From the NCBI RefSeq assembly GCF_029961145.1, contig NZ_JASBRG010000007.1, positions 534,155-598,154 of the forward strand: 64,000 bases of DNA, given 5' to 3'. Within the stretch, counting starts at the first letter, position 1; each line of letters starts with the position of its first letter. The DNA is from Pinibacter soli (GTDB lineage: Bacteria > Bacteroidota > Bacteroidia > Chitinophagales > Chitinophagaceae). Shown piece after piece: positions 35,208-44,119 of the stretch. Made by a program: the position numbers and the translations under genes. The notes under the pieces are model-generated. The model was given only the letters and a program-made list of their open reading frames with translations. It was not told the origin of the DNA and ran no database searches.

Positions 35208-35567
35208 ATGTCTAATTTCGTTGCGTTTGCACTTCCCATTCTTCAAGGGAAAGAAGCCGACTGGAAAAAATGGCATGATGAATTGCGTACGTCCAGGTAC
35301 GACGACTTCGTGGATTCCAGAAAAAAAATGAACATTCACGAACGCACTTTCCTTCAACACACACCAATGGGCGACATGGTGATTGTAACTTTGGAAGGTG
35401 ATGATCCACAGGGAGCATTTGCAAAACTTGCTTCGAACCAGGATGAATTCACAAAATGGTTTATTGCTAATGTCAAAAATTTACATGGTGTTGACCTCTC
35501 CCAACCAATGCCAGGGCCTGCACCGGAAATGATCATTGATTCGAACCCCAGCGTTCTTGCCTCCTAA
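35208..35567 (+). CDS. Small cytosolic protein of unknown function (possibly DUF6176-like)
   Basis: The ATG at 35208 gives 119 residues (MSNFVAFALPILQGKEADWK). The pattern of strand, then KEADWKKWHDELRTSRYDDF, then RTFLQHTPMGDMVIVTLEGD suggests a small ferredoxin-like alpha/beta fold of the kind in DUF6176 or antibiotic-monooxygenase-like proteins. No catalytic motif is recognisable. Flanked by palindromic repeats. Confidence 0.65.
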   Translation: MSNFVAFALPILQGKEADWKKWHDELRTSRYDDFVDSRKKMNIHERTFLQHTPMGDMVIVTLEGDDPQGAFAKLASNQDEFTKWFIANVKNLHGVDLSQPMPGPAPEMIIDSNPSVLAS

Positions 35568-35786
35568 CTTCGCAACTTAGCCGACACCGCTCAGAAGCAG
35601 TCTGACTGAAACTAATTTTCAAAAAGAAATACCTTATCTGGCAACGATTACTGACTTGCACTTGCGAAAGCAGGGCTGGAGAAGTATTTTTCCGCAGCAA
35701 AAAGGTAATCGTTGTTACTAATGTTTTGTGCCCATTGCACAACTTAAACTGATCGATTAATTTAAGAAAACATAAAACATCCCCAT

Positions 35787-36194
35787 ATGAATCTAAATTG
35801 GAACTTAATCTTCAAACTTTCGCTTTTCGGTTTGGCAATGGCGTTAGGTACAGTATATTTTATCCCATCGAACATTGAACCGATATTCTGGCTAATAATT
35901 TTTATCATTTGTGCTTATTTAATTGCCAAAAATTGTTCTTCAAAGTATTTTCTGCACGGGCTTTTAGTGAGCCTAGTAAACTGCATCTGGATCACAGCGG
36001 CACACATTCTTCTATTCAACACCTACATCAGCAATCATGCTAAGGAAGCGGAAATGATGAAAACGATGCCAATGCCGGACTCGCCCAAATTAATGATGCT
36101 TGTGACGGGACCAATTGTGGGAGTCGTATCAGGTCTTGTTCTGGGATTATTTGCTTTTATCGCTTCTAAAATCGTAAAAAAGCAATCGGTATAA
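35787..36194 (+). CDS. Four-helix membrane protein of unknown function
   Basis: 135 residues with four hydrophobic segments (LIFKLSLFGLAMALGTVYF, IFWLIIFIICAYLIA, LLVSLVNCIWITAAHILLF, LVTGPIVGVVSGLVLGLFAF) and a basic C-terminus (SKIVKKQSV). The loop between TM3 and TM4 carries a Met-rich stretch (EAEMMKTMPMPDSPKLMM). I do not recognise the family. Confidence 0.7.
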   Translation: MNLNWNLIFKLSLFGLAMALGTVYFIPSNIEPIFWLIIFIICAYLIAKNCSSKYFLHGLLVSLVNCIWITAAHILLFNTYISNHAKEAEMMKTMPMPDSPKLMMLVTGPIVGVVSGLVLGLFAFIASKIVKKQSV

Positions 36195-36242
36195 CGATGT
36201 CCTGAATCGCGTACTTTTTGCTGCACGATGACCGGCGTTACA

Positions 36243-36263
36243 AAGACGCATTCAATGCATCTC
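36243..36263. repeat. GAGACGC-type palindrome (single, diverged)
   Basis: AAGACGCATT and AATGCATCTC around one base. No partner lies within 100 bp on either side. Confidence 0.6.
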
Positions 36264-36349
36264 TACCTGACATTCATGGCCTTTATCAAATATTCATGCG
36301 CTTGCGACAGGAAAATTATCTTTCTATATTTAGAAACAACATTGCGACG

Positions 36350-36463
36350 ATGAAAACTTCAACCAGACTAATTCTCGGAGCTGTAGTTTGGATGTTGAAG
36401 GCATATAAGAAAAACGCACCATTGAATCCTCCAAATACCGATGAAGACCAAATAATACTGTAA
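36350..36463 (+). CDS. Possible 37-residue peptide
   Basis: An ATG at 36350 opens MKTSTRLILGAVVWMLKAYK and ends with an acidic tail (NTDEDQIIL). A TATATTTA box (near 36325-36332) with a TTG about 20 bases upstream could be a promoter. The peptide is short and I have no homologue in mind, so it may be spurious. A longer frame from 36218 would run through the palindrome and is less likely. Confidence 0.3.
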   Translation: MKTSTRLILGAVVWMLKAYKKNAPLNPPNTDEDQIIL

Positions 36464-36553
36464 TTTTAAAATACCGGAACGTCGTTATTTCAAATGTTGC
36501 TGTTTTCCCGGATCAATATTAACCACTAAACAATTTTCTATGATTTATCTTCT

Positions 36554-37069
36554 TTGGGCTTACTCAATATCGCATTGCTCATTTTTTTCTTCGTGACCTG
36601 TTTCAGAGCGACAAAACTTGTCAGAGAAAAGTGGGGGCTGTTTGCCTCGATAGTTTTTGTATTCGGGCTTCTGTCATTCATGGGCAGTTCCAACAACGAC
36701 AAAAGCAATAAAGAACCCAACTCGAATCAAATCAAGACATGGAAATTTACTCCAGAAGATAGCCTGGATAAAAAGGCCACTTTCTCCACAATCGTAAAAT
36801 TAGAGCAAACTCTGGTTTCCGATTACCAACTTCATGTAACGTACGGACAAGACCAACAAAAGCATTTAAACACGCCAATTAGCGCTTCCGCATGGAGGAC
36901 GGGTTTGGTTAGCGGAACAAACTGGAAACCAGAATTCATCAACGTAAACCAAACAGACGACAATACTAAATTTGAATATTTTGTTGATGGCACAGTAGAA
37001 TGGAAACTTCTTGGAATGACCATTTACTCTCAACCTAAGCTATACAAAGGGTTTGTTTCTGCAAAATAA
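36554..37069 (+). CDS. Membrane-anchored protein of unknown function, TTG start or damaged start
   Basis: 171 residues from TTG 36554: two close hydrophobic segments (LLNIALLIFFFVTCFRA, LFASIVFVFGLLSFMGSS) and then a soluble beta-rich domain with WKFTPEDSLDKK, VTYGQDQQKHLNTPIS and FEYFVDGTVEWKLLGMTIYS. No in-frame ATG exists after the last upstream stop (36527). An ATG at 36540 is in another frame, so a one-base error or indel near the start is possible. Family not recognised. Confidence 0.6.
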   Translation: MGLLNIALLIFFFVTCFRATKLVREKWGLFASIVFVFGLLSFMGSSNNDKSNKEPNSNQIKTWKFTPEDSLDKKATFSTIVKLEQTLVSDYQLHVTYGQDQQKHLNTPISASAWRTGLVSGTNWKPEFINVNQTDDNTKFEYFVDGTVEWKLLGMTIYSQPKLYKGFVSAK

Positions 37070-37110
37070 GCCGGCAGTCTATAAGAATATCGAACTAATC
37101 GAACCTTGTA

Positions 37111-37236
37111 GAGACGCGTTGAACGCGTCTCAGTCGAGCCTGAAACCTGTCATTAAAAAGTTAGGACCCTAATTTTTTGTTTTACAATCCCAAGGATACA
37201 GACAGAGACGTATTGAATGCGTCTCTGTCTGTATCC
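37111..37236. repeat. Pair of GAGACGC palindromes, the second within a 43-bp palindrome
   Basis: Copy one (37111-37131) is perfect. Copy two (37205-37225) starts 94 bp later and is the centre of a longer dyad, 37194-37236, whose outer arms GGATACAGACA and TGTCTGTATCC are exact; one mismatch occurs over 21 pairs. Confidence 0.85.
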
Positions 37237-37244
37237 TGACTTTA

Positions 37245-37289
37245 TTTAGTATTAAAAACAGCAAAGCCTTTCTGTGAAGAAAGGCTTGC
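37245..37289 (-). terminator. Terminator of smc
   Basis: On the minus strand GCAAGCCTTTCT and AGAAAGGCTTTGC form a 12-bp stem with one bulge (37261-37289), followed by TGTTTTTAATA. It begins about 25 bp after the smc stop. Confidence 0.85.
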
Positions 37290-37313
37290 TTACTATAAAA
37301 GACACGTTGGTTG

Positions 37314-40300
37314 TTATCTCGCCGGCGCGCTAAGCGCCCTAAAATCCACAGGCACAAGTCGGCTAACACCGGGCTCCTGCATGGTCACACCATATATTAC
37401 ATCTACAGCACTCATCGTCATTTTATTGTGCGTCACAATAATGAACTGGCTCTCTTCACTGAAACGACGGATCATGTTGGTGAATTTACCTACGTTCGCG
37501 TCATCCAATGGAGCATCCACCTCATCAAGAATACAGAACGGCGCAGGTTTGATCAAATAGATCGCAAACAACAATGCTGTTGCAGTCAATGTTTTTTCAC
37601 CACCGCTTAACTGTGTGATAGAAGAAGGGCGTTTACCTTTTGGCTTCGCCACAATATCAATTGCCGTCTCCGCAAGGTTTTCAGGGTTTTCCAAAATAAG
37701 GTCACACTGATCTTCCTCTGTAAACAAAGCCTTGAATACTTTGATGAAGTTTTCTTTTACCTTGTTGAAAGTATCCAGGAACTTTTGGTTCGCTGTACTT
37801 TCTACTTCAGCAATCGTTTGCAACAGACTATCTTTCGCCGTAACAAGGTCATTCTTTTGTTCAAGAATAAACTCGTAACGCTTTTTCATTTCCTGAAAAG
37901 CTTCAATGGCCGTAGGGTTCACCTCGCCAAGGTTCTCCAGACGCTTCTTCATCCTATCGCTTTTCTCCTGCAATTCTTCCACCGGAGTTTCCGTATTGCG
38001 GGCCTGGTCGATAATATCATCCAGGTTAATTCTGAACTCCACCTGCAAGCGTTCTTTCATGCCTGCAAGCTGTAGTTTCAATTCATTCAGTCTATCTTTA
38101 ATCGCACTCAATGAATGCTCAAGAATATCTTTCTCTTTTGTTTTTGAACGCAGCAAACTTTCTTTCTCAGTCATCTGGTTTCGCAGATTGTAGAAAGCCT
38201 GATCCGCTTCGTTCAATTTCTTTTCATCTTCTTCTTTTTTGCGCAAAAGATCCACCAAACCATTCTCTGCATTTTTCAATGCTTCTTCGCTCTCTGCAAT
38301 ATTTTCGCTTGTTTGTTTCAATTGAGATGCATTGCTCTCGATCTGTATTTTCAAATCATTGAACTGGTTGGTCTTGAATGCAAGCTCCTGTTTCAATGAA
38401 TTGATGCGGCTTTGCTGACGTGTAAGTGAAAGGTTGAATTCGTTGTACTGCGCGTTTGCGTCGTTGTACGCATTTTCCGCAGCTTTGTACTCTCCCTCTA
38501 CTTCCATTAGTTTCATGCCCACTTCTTCGATCTGGCGAACCAATGTAGAAAGCTCTTCACGTGTACCGGAAACAGATCCATTGGTGCTTTCAAGGTTTTG
38601 CTGCATTTCTTCCAACCTGTTGCGGCTGCTTGATTGCTGCGCATGCAGGTTTTCAATTTTATTTTGTAACGCAAAAACCTGGTTCGTCAATGTATTGATA
38701 TCAGACTGTGTTTGCTTGATCACATTTTCTTTCAACTGCTCATTGAAGCCGATAACCTCATTATGTTTCTCCTGAATAGATGCTTTAATGCCGCTTACAA
38801 CGGTTTCCAACGCTGCAATCTCATCGCGCAGTTTCTCAAGATTTTTCGCACGACCGATTTTTTTACCTTCAAACAAACCTACGCTACCACCAGTCAGTGC
38901 ATATTTTCCTTTTACGTATTTACCTGTTTTTTCCAGCACCACCGCACCGTTGCTGTTGTTCAGCACTTCTTCATTTTCTGCGATGAAAACATTTCCCAAT
39001 AAATGCTCAGCCAGTTTCTTGTATTGAGCATCCACTTCAATTACATCAATCGCCGGGATCGCATTTGCCAAAGGCTCATGTGTATTGGCGTCTGACGCGT
39101 CTAATTTATCCAGTAAGAAGAAGTTCGCTTTACCTTTTTTGTTGGCATCCAGCAAATGCACGGCTTGCAAGCCTTCCTGCAGGTTGTTTACAACATAATA
39201 GTTTAGGTATGGCTCCAATACATTTTCTACTGCCGCACGGTACTCTTCTTTTACATAAATGATATCGGAAAGAATTGGTGCAGTATGGTTCCAGTTAGGA
39301 TTTTTGTGTAAGAATTTTACGCTCTCAGGATAGCCTTCCATGCTATCAATGAGGCTCTTCAACAGATCGTGTTCGTTCTTTTTCGCATCCAGTTTACGGC
39401 TTTCATCTGCCAGCGTCTGGCGCAAACCTTCAAGTGTACTTTGCGTTTGCAAAATTTGCTCTTTGGTTCTTTCGTGATGCTCCTGAAGTTGTTGCAGGTC
39501 GGTTTTCTTTGTTTCCAATTCCTGCTCCTTCACACTCATTTCCTCATCCAGTTGTTTAAGCTGGCTGTGTCTCGCTTCACGCTCCTCTTCAATCTGGTTA
39601 ATGGTGCGCTGGATATTTTGTATAGATGTATCGGCAATAGCCACGCGTTTTTCAGCTTCAAACTGGCTACGTTGTATTTGTTGATTTTCTTGTCTTAATG
39701 CATCAACCGCCTTTCTGCGTTCGTCAAAAGCCTGGCGCTGACTGTCGACTAAGTCTTTCTTGTCGTCCAGTTGCATTTGCAGCGTTTCCATTTTGCCGCT
39801 TTCTTCTTCTACCTGTTTTTGCGTGAAAGTGATGCTTTCTTCCAAACCTTGCATTTGTCCTTCGCTCTTTTGAAGGAAATCTTCCAGGTTGGTGATTTTT
39901 TCTGTCAGGAAATTCAAACGCTGAGAAGCTAGGTTCTTTTCGTTTTCTTTACCTCGCAGGTTTTGCAGCAAATCGTTGAACTCATGCTGCATGCTTTGAA
40001 GCGCTCTTTCTTTTTCAATAAAACCAACTTTCTCCTGCTCGATCGCAGCTTCTTCTTGCGCAATCATCGCTTCGAGCTGGATCTTCTTGTCGGTTTCCTC
40101 CTCAGTTTGAGAAGAAAGATCGCGGTAGGTAAGATTAAATCCTTCCAGTGAAGCTTTCGCCAACTCAATGGTTAATTCGCGATACTCCTTTTTGATCTCG
40201 TAATATTTCTCCGCTTTTTTCGCCTGGTTTTCCAGCGATTTCAGCTGGTTATTGATCTCAAACAAAAGGTCCTCGATACGGGCTAGATCCTGCTCTGCCG

Positions 40301-40847
40301 CATCCAGCTTTTGCTTGGCTTCTTTTTTTCTTGTTTTATAAATGGAAATTCCGGCAGCTTGTTCAAGCATGCGGCGACGGCTATTCTCTTTATCCTTGAT
40401 CAGGTCATCCACCATACCCAACTCAATGATGGAATAGCTATCGGTACTCACCCCCGTATCCATGAAAAGGTTTTGGATATCTTTCAGGCGGCAGCTAACA
40501 TCATTCAGACGATATTCACTTTCGCCGCTTTTATAGAATTTTCGGGTGATGGTAATGGTGGTAAACTCCGTTGGTAACAGATTACGGGTGTTTTCAAACG
40601 TTAGGCTCACTTCCGCCAAACCACTGGCAGAACGTGTTTTGGAACCGTTGAAAACAAGACTCTCCAGGTTTTCACTGCGCAGCTGACTGATCTTTTGTTC
40701 GCCGATCACCCAACGTATACTGTCAATAATGTTACTTTTTCCACAACCGTTGGGCCCAACAATACCGGTAATATTCTCGTCAAAGTTGACTACCGTTTTG
40801 TCAGCAAAACTTTTGAACCCTTTGATTTCTAAACTCTTTAAACGCAC
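37314..40847 (-). CDS. smc: Chromosome segregation ATPase SMC
   Basis: 1177 residues, the usual size. Walker A GPNGCGKSNI at 31-40, a Q-loop region (SIRWVIGEQK), long coiled coils to about 490 and from about 690 to 1010, a hinge (about 510-680, HTAPILSDIIYVKEEYRAAV), then the signature LSGGEKTLTATALLFAIY and Walker B PAPFCILDEVDAPLDD near the C-terminus. It condenses and segregates the chromosome with ScpA and ScpB, which are not in this window. A -7 box lies 24 bp upstream. Confidence 0.98.
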   Translation of the reverse strand: MRLKSLEIKGFKSFADKTVVNFDENITGIVGPNGCGKSNIIDSIRWVIGEQKISQLRSENLESLVFNGSKTRSASGLAEVSLTFENTRNLLPTEFTTITITRKFYKSGESEYRLNDVSCRLKDIQNLFMDTGVSTDSYSIIELGMVDDLIKDKENSRRRMLEQAAGISIYKTRKKEAKQKLDAAEQDLARIEDLLFEINNQLKSLENQAKKAEKYYEIKKEYRELTIELAKASLEGFNLTYRDLSSQTEEETDKKIQLEAMIAQEEAAIEQEKVGFIEKERALQSMQHEFNDLLQNLRGKENEKNLASQRLNFLTEKITNLEDFLQKSEGQMQGLEESITFTQKQVEEESGKMETLQMQLDDKKDLVDSQRQAFDERRKAVDALRQENQQIQRSQFEAEKRVAIADTSIQNIQRTINQIEEEREARHSQLKQLDEEMSVKEQELETKKTDLQQLQEHHERTKEQILQTQSTLEGLRQTLADESRKLDAKKNEHDLLKSLIDSMEGYPESVKFLHKNPNWNHTAPILSDIIYVKEEYRAAVENVLEPYLNYYVVNNLQEGLQAVHLLDANKKGKANFFLLDKLDASDANTHEPLANAIPAIDVIEVDAQYKKLAEHLLGNVFIAENEEVLNNSNGAVVLEKTGKYVKGKYALTGGSVGLFEGKKIGRAKNLEKLRDEIAALETVVSGIKASIQEKHNEVIGFNEQLKENVIKQTQSDINTLTNQVFALQNKIENLHAQQSSSRNRLEEMQQNLESTNGSVSGTREELSTLVRQIEEVGMKLMEVEGEYKAAENAYNDANAQYNEFNLSLTRQQSRINSLKQELAFKTNQFNDLKIQIESNASQLKQTSENIAESEEALKNAENGLVDLLRKKEEDEKKLNEADQAFYNLRNQMTEKESLLRSKTKEKDILEHSLSAIKDRLNELKLQLAGMKERLQVEFRINLDDIIDQARNTETPVEELQEKSDRMKKRLENLGEVNPTAIEAFQEMKKRYEFILEQKNDLVTAKDSLLQTIAEVESTANQKFLDTFNKVKENFIKVFKALFTEEDQCDLILENPENLAETAIDIVAKPKGKRPSSITQLSGGEKTLTATALLFAIYLIKPAPFCILDEVDAPLDDANVGKFTNMIRRFSEESQFIIVTHNKMTMSAVDVIYGVTMQEPGVSRLVPVDFRALSAPAR

Positions 40848-40870
40848 TGATCTTAATTTTAGTGGGACGG

Positions 40871-40878
40871 CAAATATA
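40871..40878 (-). promoter_or_regulatory. -7 box of the smc promoter
   Basis: TATATTTG on the minus strand matches TAnnTTTG exactly and lies 24 bp before the start codon. The -33 position is T-rich but not TTTG. Confidence 0.5.
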
Positions 40879-40952
40879 TTGGTTTGCCAATAAAGAAAAA
40901 GGATGCCATAATAGTTATTTTTCCCTAGTTATTAACTGAACAGTAAAAAATC

Positions 40953-40972
40953 TGTGGGTAAACTGTGGATAA
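40953..40972 (+). other. Two DnaA-box-like 9-mers in direct repeat
   Basis: TGTGGGTAA (40953-40961) and TGTGGATAA (40964-40972). The second is the exact E. coli DnaA box; the first differs at one base. They are 11 bp apart, one helical turn. Two boxes do not make an origin. Confidence 0.4.
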
Positions 40973-41136
40973 GTAGATAAAATACAGATTGTGAGAAGTC
41001 AACAAAATTCAACTCACTTTTTTATCCGGAGGAGTAAATTAACTTGCAATAAAAATCGGAGAACTTTATATATTGTTGATAATCATGATTTCCTTTACCT
41101 TGCGTTCGAAAAAAACCTCTAAACAACTCGAACTCA

Positions 41137-41625
41137 ATGAAAAAGTTTGCTATTACATCTCTTTTCTTTAGTACCTTATCTTTTGCGCACGCAAGTCAGA
41201 AAAATTTGGCGCCTGCACCGATTGACACAACAAAAAACACCTTTGCACGAGCTCTTGTACGCATGCCTTAGAGGGTTTCAAGCATTGACGTGGTCGACGA
41301 CATGAAATCCATACACGAAATTTCCGGCTTGCCATATACTAACGAAGAATTCATCAAACACAAGGACTCTCTGATGAATATTTTAGACGCGTTAAAAGAA
41401 AAAATTTCAGAACACAGTTCAAATGTTGCCAAAAACGAAGCGTCAACCAGGCTGGTTAATTTTTACGACGCTGCGGCCAATTACCTAAGCAGTGCGAAAG
41501 CTTTACTTAACAGCACAAAAATCGACAAAAATAGAAATAATAGTATGTCCGGCAAGCGAACAAGCAACCGCTATTACCATTCTTTACTAGATTTAAGCGC
41601 TGCCTATAGCAGAGTAATAAATTAA
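41137..41625 (+). pseudogene. Exported small protein gene interrupted by one in-frame TAG
   Basis: ATG 41137 opens a clear signal peptide (MKKFAITSLFFSTLSFAHA) and reads for 44 codons to TAG at 41269-41271. The same frame continues without shift for 118 codons (VVDDMKSIHEISGLPYTNEE, a helical region, SNRYYHSLLDLSAAYSRVIN) to a stop at 41625. A single base change explains the break, giving an ancestral protein of about 162 residues. An internal GTG at 41290 could start a product without signal peptide. Readthrough or sequencing error are the other options. Family unknown. Confidence 0.75.
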
Positions 41626-41651
41626 TCAATTCGCGACTTTCGAATTTAAAA

Positions 41652-41692
41652 TGAAACAACCTTTATCAACATGGCTGATAAAGGTTGTTTCA
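41652..41692. terminator. Perfect 17-bp hairpin between convergent genes
   Basis: TGAAACAACCTTTATCA (41652-41668) pairs exactly with TGATAAAGGTTGTTTCA (41676-41692), loop of 7. The minus strand continues TTTTAAATT, so it fits a terminator for the histidine kinase gene; the plus side lacks a T run. Confidence 0.8.
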
Positions 41693-41713
41693 CAATTGAA
41701 TGAAAAGCCGGTT

Positions 41714-43288
41714 TTATTCCCCACTCACTATCTGCTTTTCCATTTTCGGCAACCTGATATAAAAAGTCGTCCCTTCATTCAGCTTGCTTTCATAAGTGAT
41801 TTTTCCCTGCAGCAGATTAATATAACGCGATACTATATGCAGTCCCAAACCGGTTCCCTGGATATTAACCGCATTTTTCCCGCGATAAAAAGTACTAAAA
41901 AGATATTGCTGATCTTCTTCTGCAATACCTATTCCCTTGTCAGCGACACTAATAAGTAATTCATTTTCTTTTGATATCGCCTTTAAAGTGATCGATTTGT
42001 TTTCCGGCGAAAATTTTATTGCATTTCCCATCAGGTTCATCAGCACATTTTTTAATACCCGCTTATCGGAAACAAAAGTCGGCTCCCCGTCAAAATGCAA
42101 TTCAATTGTTTGGCCTGGCTTTAGCAAAGCTTTTATTTCATCGACGGTTTCCTGTAGAAATGATGGAATTTCAAAGCTGTAAACATCTGTAAAAAAGTTG
42201 CCTTCCTGCAACTTGCCGAAAGAAAGAAAATCCTGTAACAGATCGTTGAGGTGATTTACAGAATTTTTTATCCGGTAAATATGTTTGTCACGTTTTTCCT
42301 GCTCTTCTGTTAGCTGGTATCGCGACAACAATGAAGCGGACGATAATACAATAGCAAGGGGCGTTCTGAATTCATGCGAAGCCATAGACACAAATCTTGA
42401 TTTGATCTCGTTCAACTCCCTCTCCTTGCTTAAAGCTTCGCTCAGTTCACTTTGAGATTTTTCAAGTTCACCCAATGCCTCTTTTAAGATCAAAGTTCGC
42501 TCCTCTACTTTATTTTCGAGTTGTGTATTAAGTAGCTTGATGTCGTCGGTGATTCTTTCCAGTTGTTCCTTTTGTTCGCGCAGAATCAACTCAGCTTCTT
42601 TTCTTTGGGTAATGTCGACAATGAACGCGATTACAAACTGCTGGTCGTTTTGCTTGTAGTGGCTCAGGCTGACTTCCACCGGAAACTCGCTACCGTTTTT
42701 CCTTACCGCATAAAGGTCACGGCCGTGGCCCATTTTCCTGTTGCCGGGATTTTGGTAATATCCATTCCTGTAACCGGCATGATGTGGCCGAAATTTTGAC
42801 GGTATCAGGATGTCGATGTTGCGCCCGATCATCTCATTTTTATCATAAGCAAAAAGACTAAGCGCTTCGGGATTTGCGAGTACAATTTCTCCGCGATCAT
42901 TGGTTAAAATAATTCCTTCAGTAGCGTATTCAAACAAAGCACTTACCTGTTTCTTTTCCGCATCAACAAAGCGATAAAGTCGTTTTAAGTAAAGCGTCAG
43001 GACCATCGTCATCACAACGATGATTCCGGAGAAAAGGTGTTGCATCGCAATTTGTTCAACCGGCATGCTTCCATGTGGATAGAACGCAGACACCGCCACG
43101 AGAACAAGACTTACTATACCTAGTAACTTGGTATAAAAATCGTCCTTTAAAAAAATGGTGAGCAAAATTGCAGTGAGCAATCCTCCGTCAAAAAACCGAA
43201 ACAAGGGATTGATATATTGCAATACTGCAGATGAGATGACAGTAATGAAACAAAATAATATGATTGGGAAATTTTTCTCCTTAAACAT
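41714..43288 (-). CDS. Membrane-bound PAS sensor histidine kinase
   Basis: 524 residues: three or four membrane segments (1-103), PAS (about 112-228), coiled coil (230-292), HisKA with MASHEFRTP (His305), and HATPase with NLMGNAIKFSP, ADKGIGIAEED and GTGLGLHIV. The PAS region (YRNGYYQNPGNRKMGHGRDL followed by RKNGSEFPVEVSL) resembles FixL, but by eye alignment the haem-binding His of FixL (in SDPHIIGIGR) is Arg here, so haem sensing is not supported. It lies 3' of the cco cluster on the same strand; the receiver-CRP protein at 52797 is a possible partner. Confidence 0.92.
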   Translation of the reverse strand: MFKEKNFPIILFCFITVISSAVLQYINPLFRFFDGGLLTAILLTIFLKDDFYTKLLGIVSLVLVAVSAFYPHGSMPVEQIAMQHLFSGIIVVMTMVLTLYLKRLYRFVDAEKKQVSALFEYATEGIILTNDRGEIVLANPEALSLFAYDKNEMIGRNIDILIPSKFRPHHAGYRNGYYQNPGNRKMGHGRDLYAVRKNGSEFPVEVSLSHYKQNDQQFVIAFIVDITQRKEAELILREQKEQLERITDDIKLLNTQLENKVEERTLILKEALGELEKSQSELSEALSKERELNEIKSRFVSMASHEFRTPLAIVLSSASLLSRYQLTEEQEKRDKHIYRIKNSVNHLNDLLQDFLSFGKLQEGNFFTDVYSFEIPSFLQETVDEIKALLKPGQTIELHFDGEPTFVSDKRVLKNVLMNLMGNAIKFSPENKSITLKAISKENELLISVADKGIGIAEEDQQYLFSTFYRGKNAVNIQGTGLGLHIVSRYINLLQGKITYESKLNEGTTFYIRLPKMEKQIVSGE

Positions 43289-43300
43289 TCCGTGAAGTTA

Positions 43301-43415
43301 TTGAAAAGTAAAAATTCAAAAGTAAAAAACTGTGCAACACAATATACGCCACTGGACTTCGAAGGCTCCATGCACAAGGCTTTCGAATTTTGATTTTTTA
43401 TTTTTTACTTTTTAG
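43301..43415. repeat. Paired-arm element, AAAAGTA family
   Basis: The left arm (43301-43330) is TTGAAAAGTAAAAATTCAAAAG and on in AAAAGTA words. The right arm (43381-43415) is TTTTGATTTTTTATTTTTTA and overlaps the stop of the SafE-like gene. It separates two codirectional minus-strand genes. Confidence 0.65.
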
Positions 43416-44119
43416 TGGCACATAATACCATCTCTCGGCGCATCTGCCATCACCGGACTAATATATGGAATACCCAGATTCATGCCTCGCAATATCAGAA
43501 GCAGTCCTATTACCAGCATAAAGACAGGTGTTATTTTTCTTATATAATTGCGAACAGGCAAGCTAACAAATGAACCGGCATAGCTAAGTAAAATGAGCGC
43601 AGGCAGCGTGCCAACACCAAACATCCCCATCAGCAATGCTCCATTGAAAATAGTTTTGGTAGTTAGCGCCAACGCAACGGCAATGTATACCATTCCACAT
43701 GGCAATAATCCGTTCGCAAAACCGAGCATTAAAAAGCTTTTCAGTGTTGGCTTTTTAAACTGTTTTGCCATGAAAAGATTCAGATAGTTGTGAAACCTGT
43801 TTATGAACGCAGGCAGACGGTTGCTTTTTTTCAGAAAATATTGTGCAGAAAAAACAAGGATCATCAACCCACTTATTATCGACAACCACTGTTGCAAGCC
43901 GGCGAGATAAAAGCTCCTGCCTAATAAAGCAACCAATGTTCCAATGACCATATACATCACGATGCGGCCGCCGTAAAAAAGCATCATCGACAATCTTCTT
44001 TCCGCCGCAGGCAAATGCTTTACCGGCAATGCAAGCGCCAGTGGCCCGCACATGCCTACGCAATGGGCGCTGCTAAATAGCCCAAGCATAAAGCCTGATG
44101 TGATGATTTGCCATATCAT
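43412..44119 (-). CDS. SafE/DsbD_2-type membrane protein of the cco cluster
   Basis: 235 residues, about six membrane segments. The N-terminal HCVGMCGPLALAL motif and a second half with FANGLLPCGMVYIAVALAL fit the sulfite-exporter TauE/SafE-like (DsbD_2) family that accompanies cbb3 genes in many bacteria. The paired Cys suggest a role in copper or thiol handling during oxidase assembly, which is inference from family and place. Its ATG overlaps the ccoH stop by four bases, so the two are translationally coupled. Confidence 0.88.
   Translation of the reverse strand: MIWQIITSGFMLGLFSSAHCVGMCGPLALALPVKHLPAAERRLSMMLFYGGRIVMYMVIGTLVALLGRSFYLAGLQQWLSIISGLMILVFSAQYFLKKSNRLPAFINRFHNYLNLFMAKQFKKPTLKSFLMLGFANGLLPCGMVYIAVALALTTKTIFNGALLMGMFGVGTLPALILLSYAGSFVSLPVRNYIRKITPVFMLVIGLLLILRGMNLGIPYISPVMADAPRDGIMCH

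Larger units (their letters stand above)
40848..41136. other. Divergent region between smc and the interrupted gene
   Basis: 289 bp. It holds the smc -7 box, a pair of DnaA-box-like 9-mers (40953-40972), and an AT-rich stretch with a possible promoter (TTG and TACCTTGC near 41081-41105) for the gene starting at 41137. Confidence 0.5.

Noticed and set aside
36218..36349. Upstream extension of the small peptide at 36350
   Set aside because: The extension runs through the palindrome at 36243-36263 and uses a non-ATG start; its translation looks non-coding.
40848..41136. Replication origin beside smc
   Set aside because: Only two DnaA-like boxes and no dnaA, gidA or similar neighbours; skew could not be computed.
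41269..41271. Amber codon as a recoded amino acid (pyrrolysine)
   Set aside because: Pyrrolysine genes are not seen and the protein is not of a methyltransferase type; a simple nonsense change is more likely.
42725..42785. FixL-type haem-binding PAS in the histidine kinase
   Set aside because: The surrounding pattern is similar, but the haem-ligating His is not at the aligned position, so oxygen sensing through haem is not claimed.
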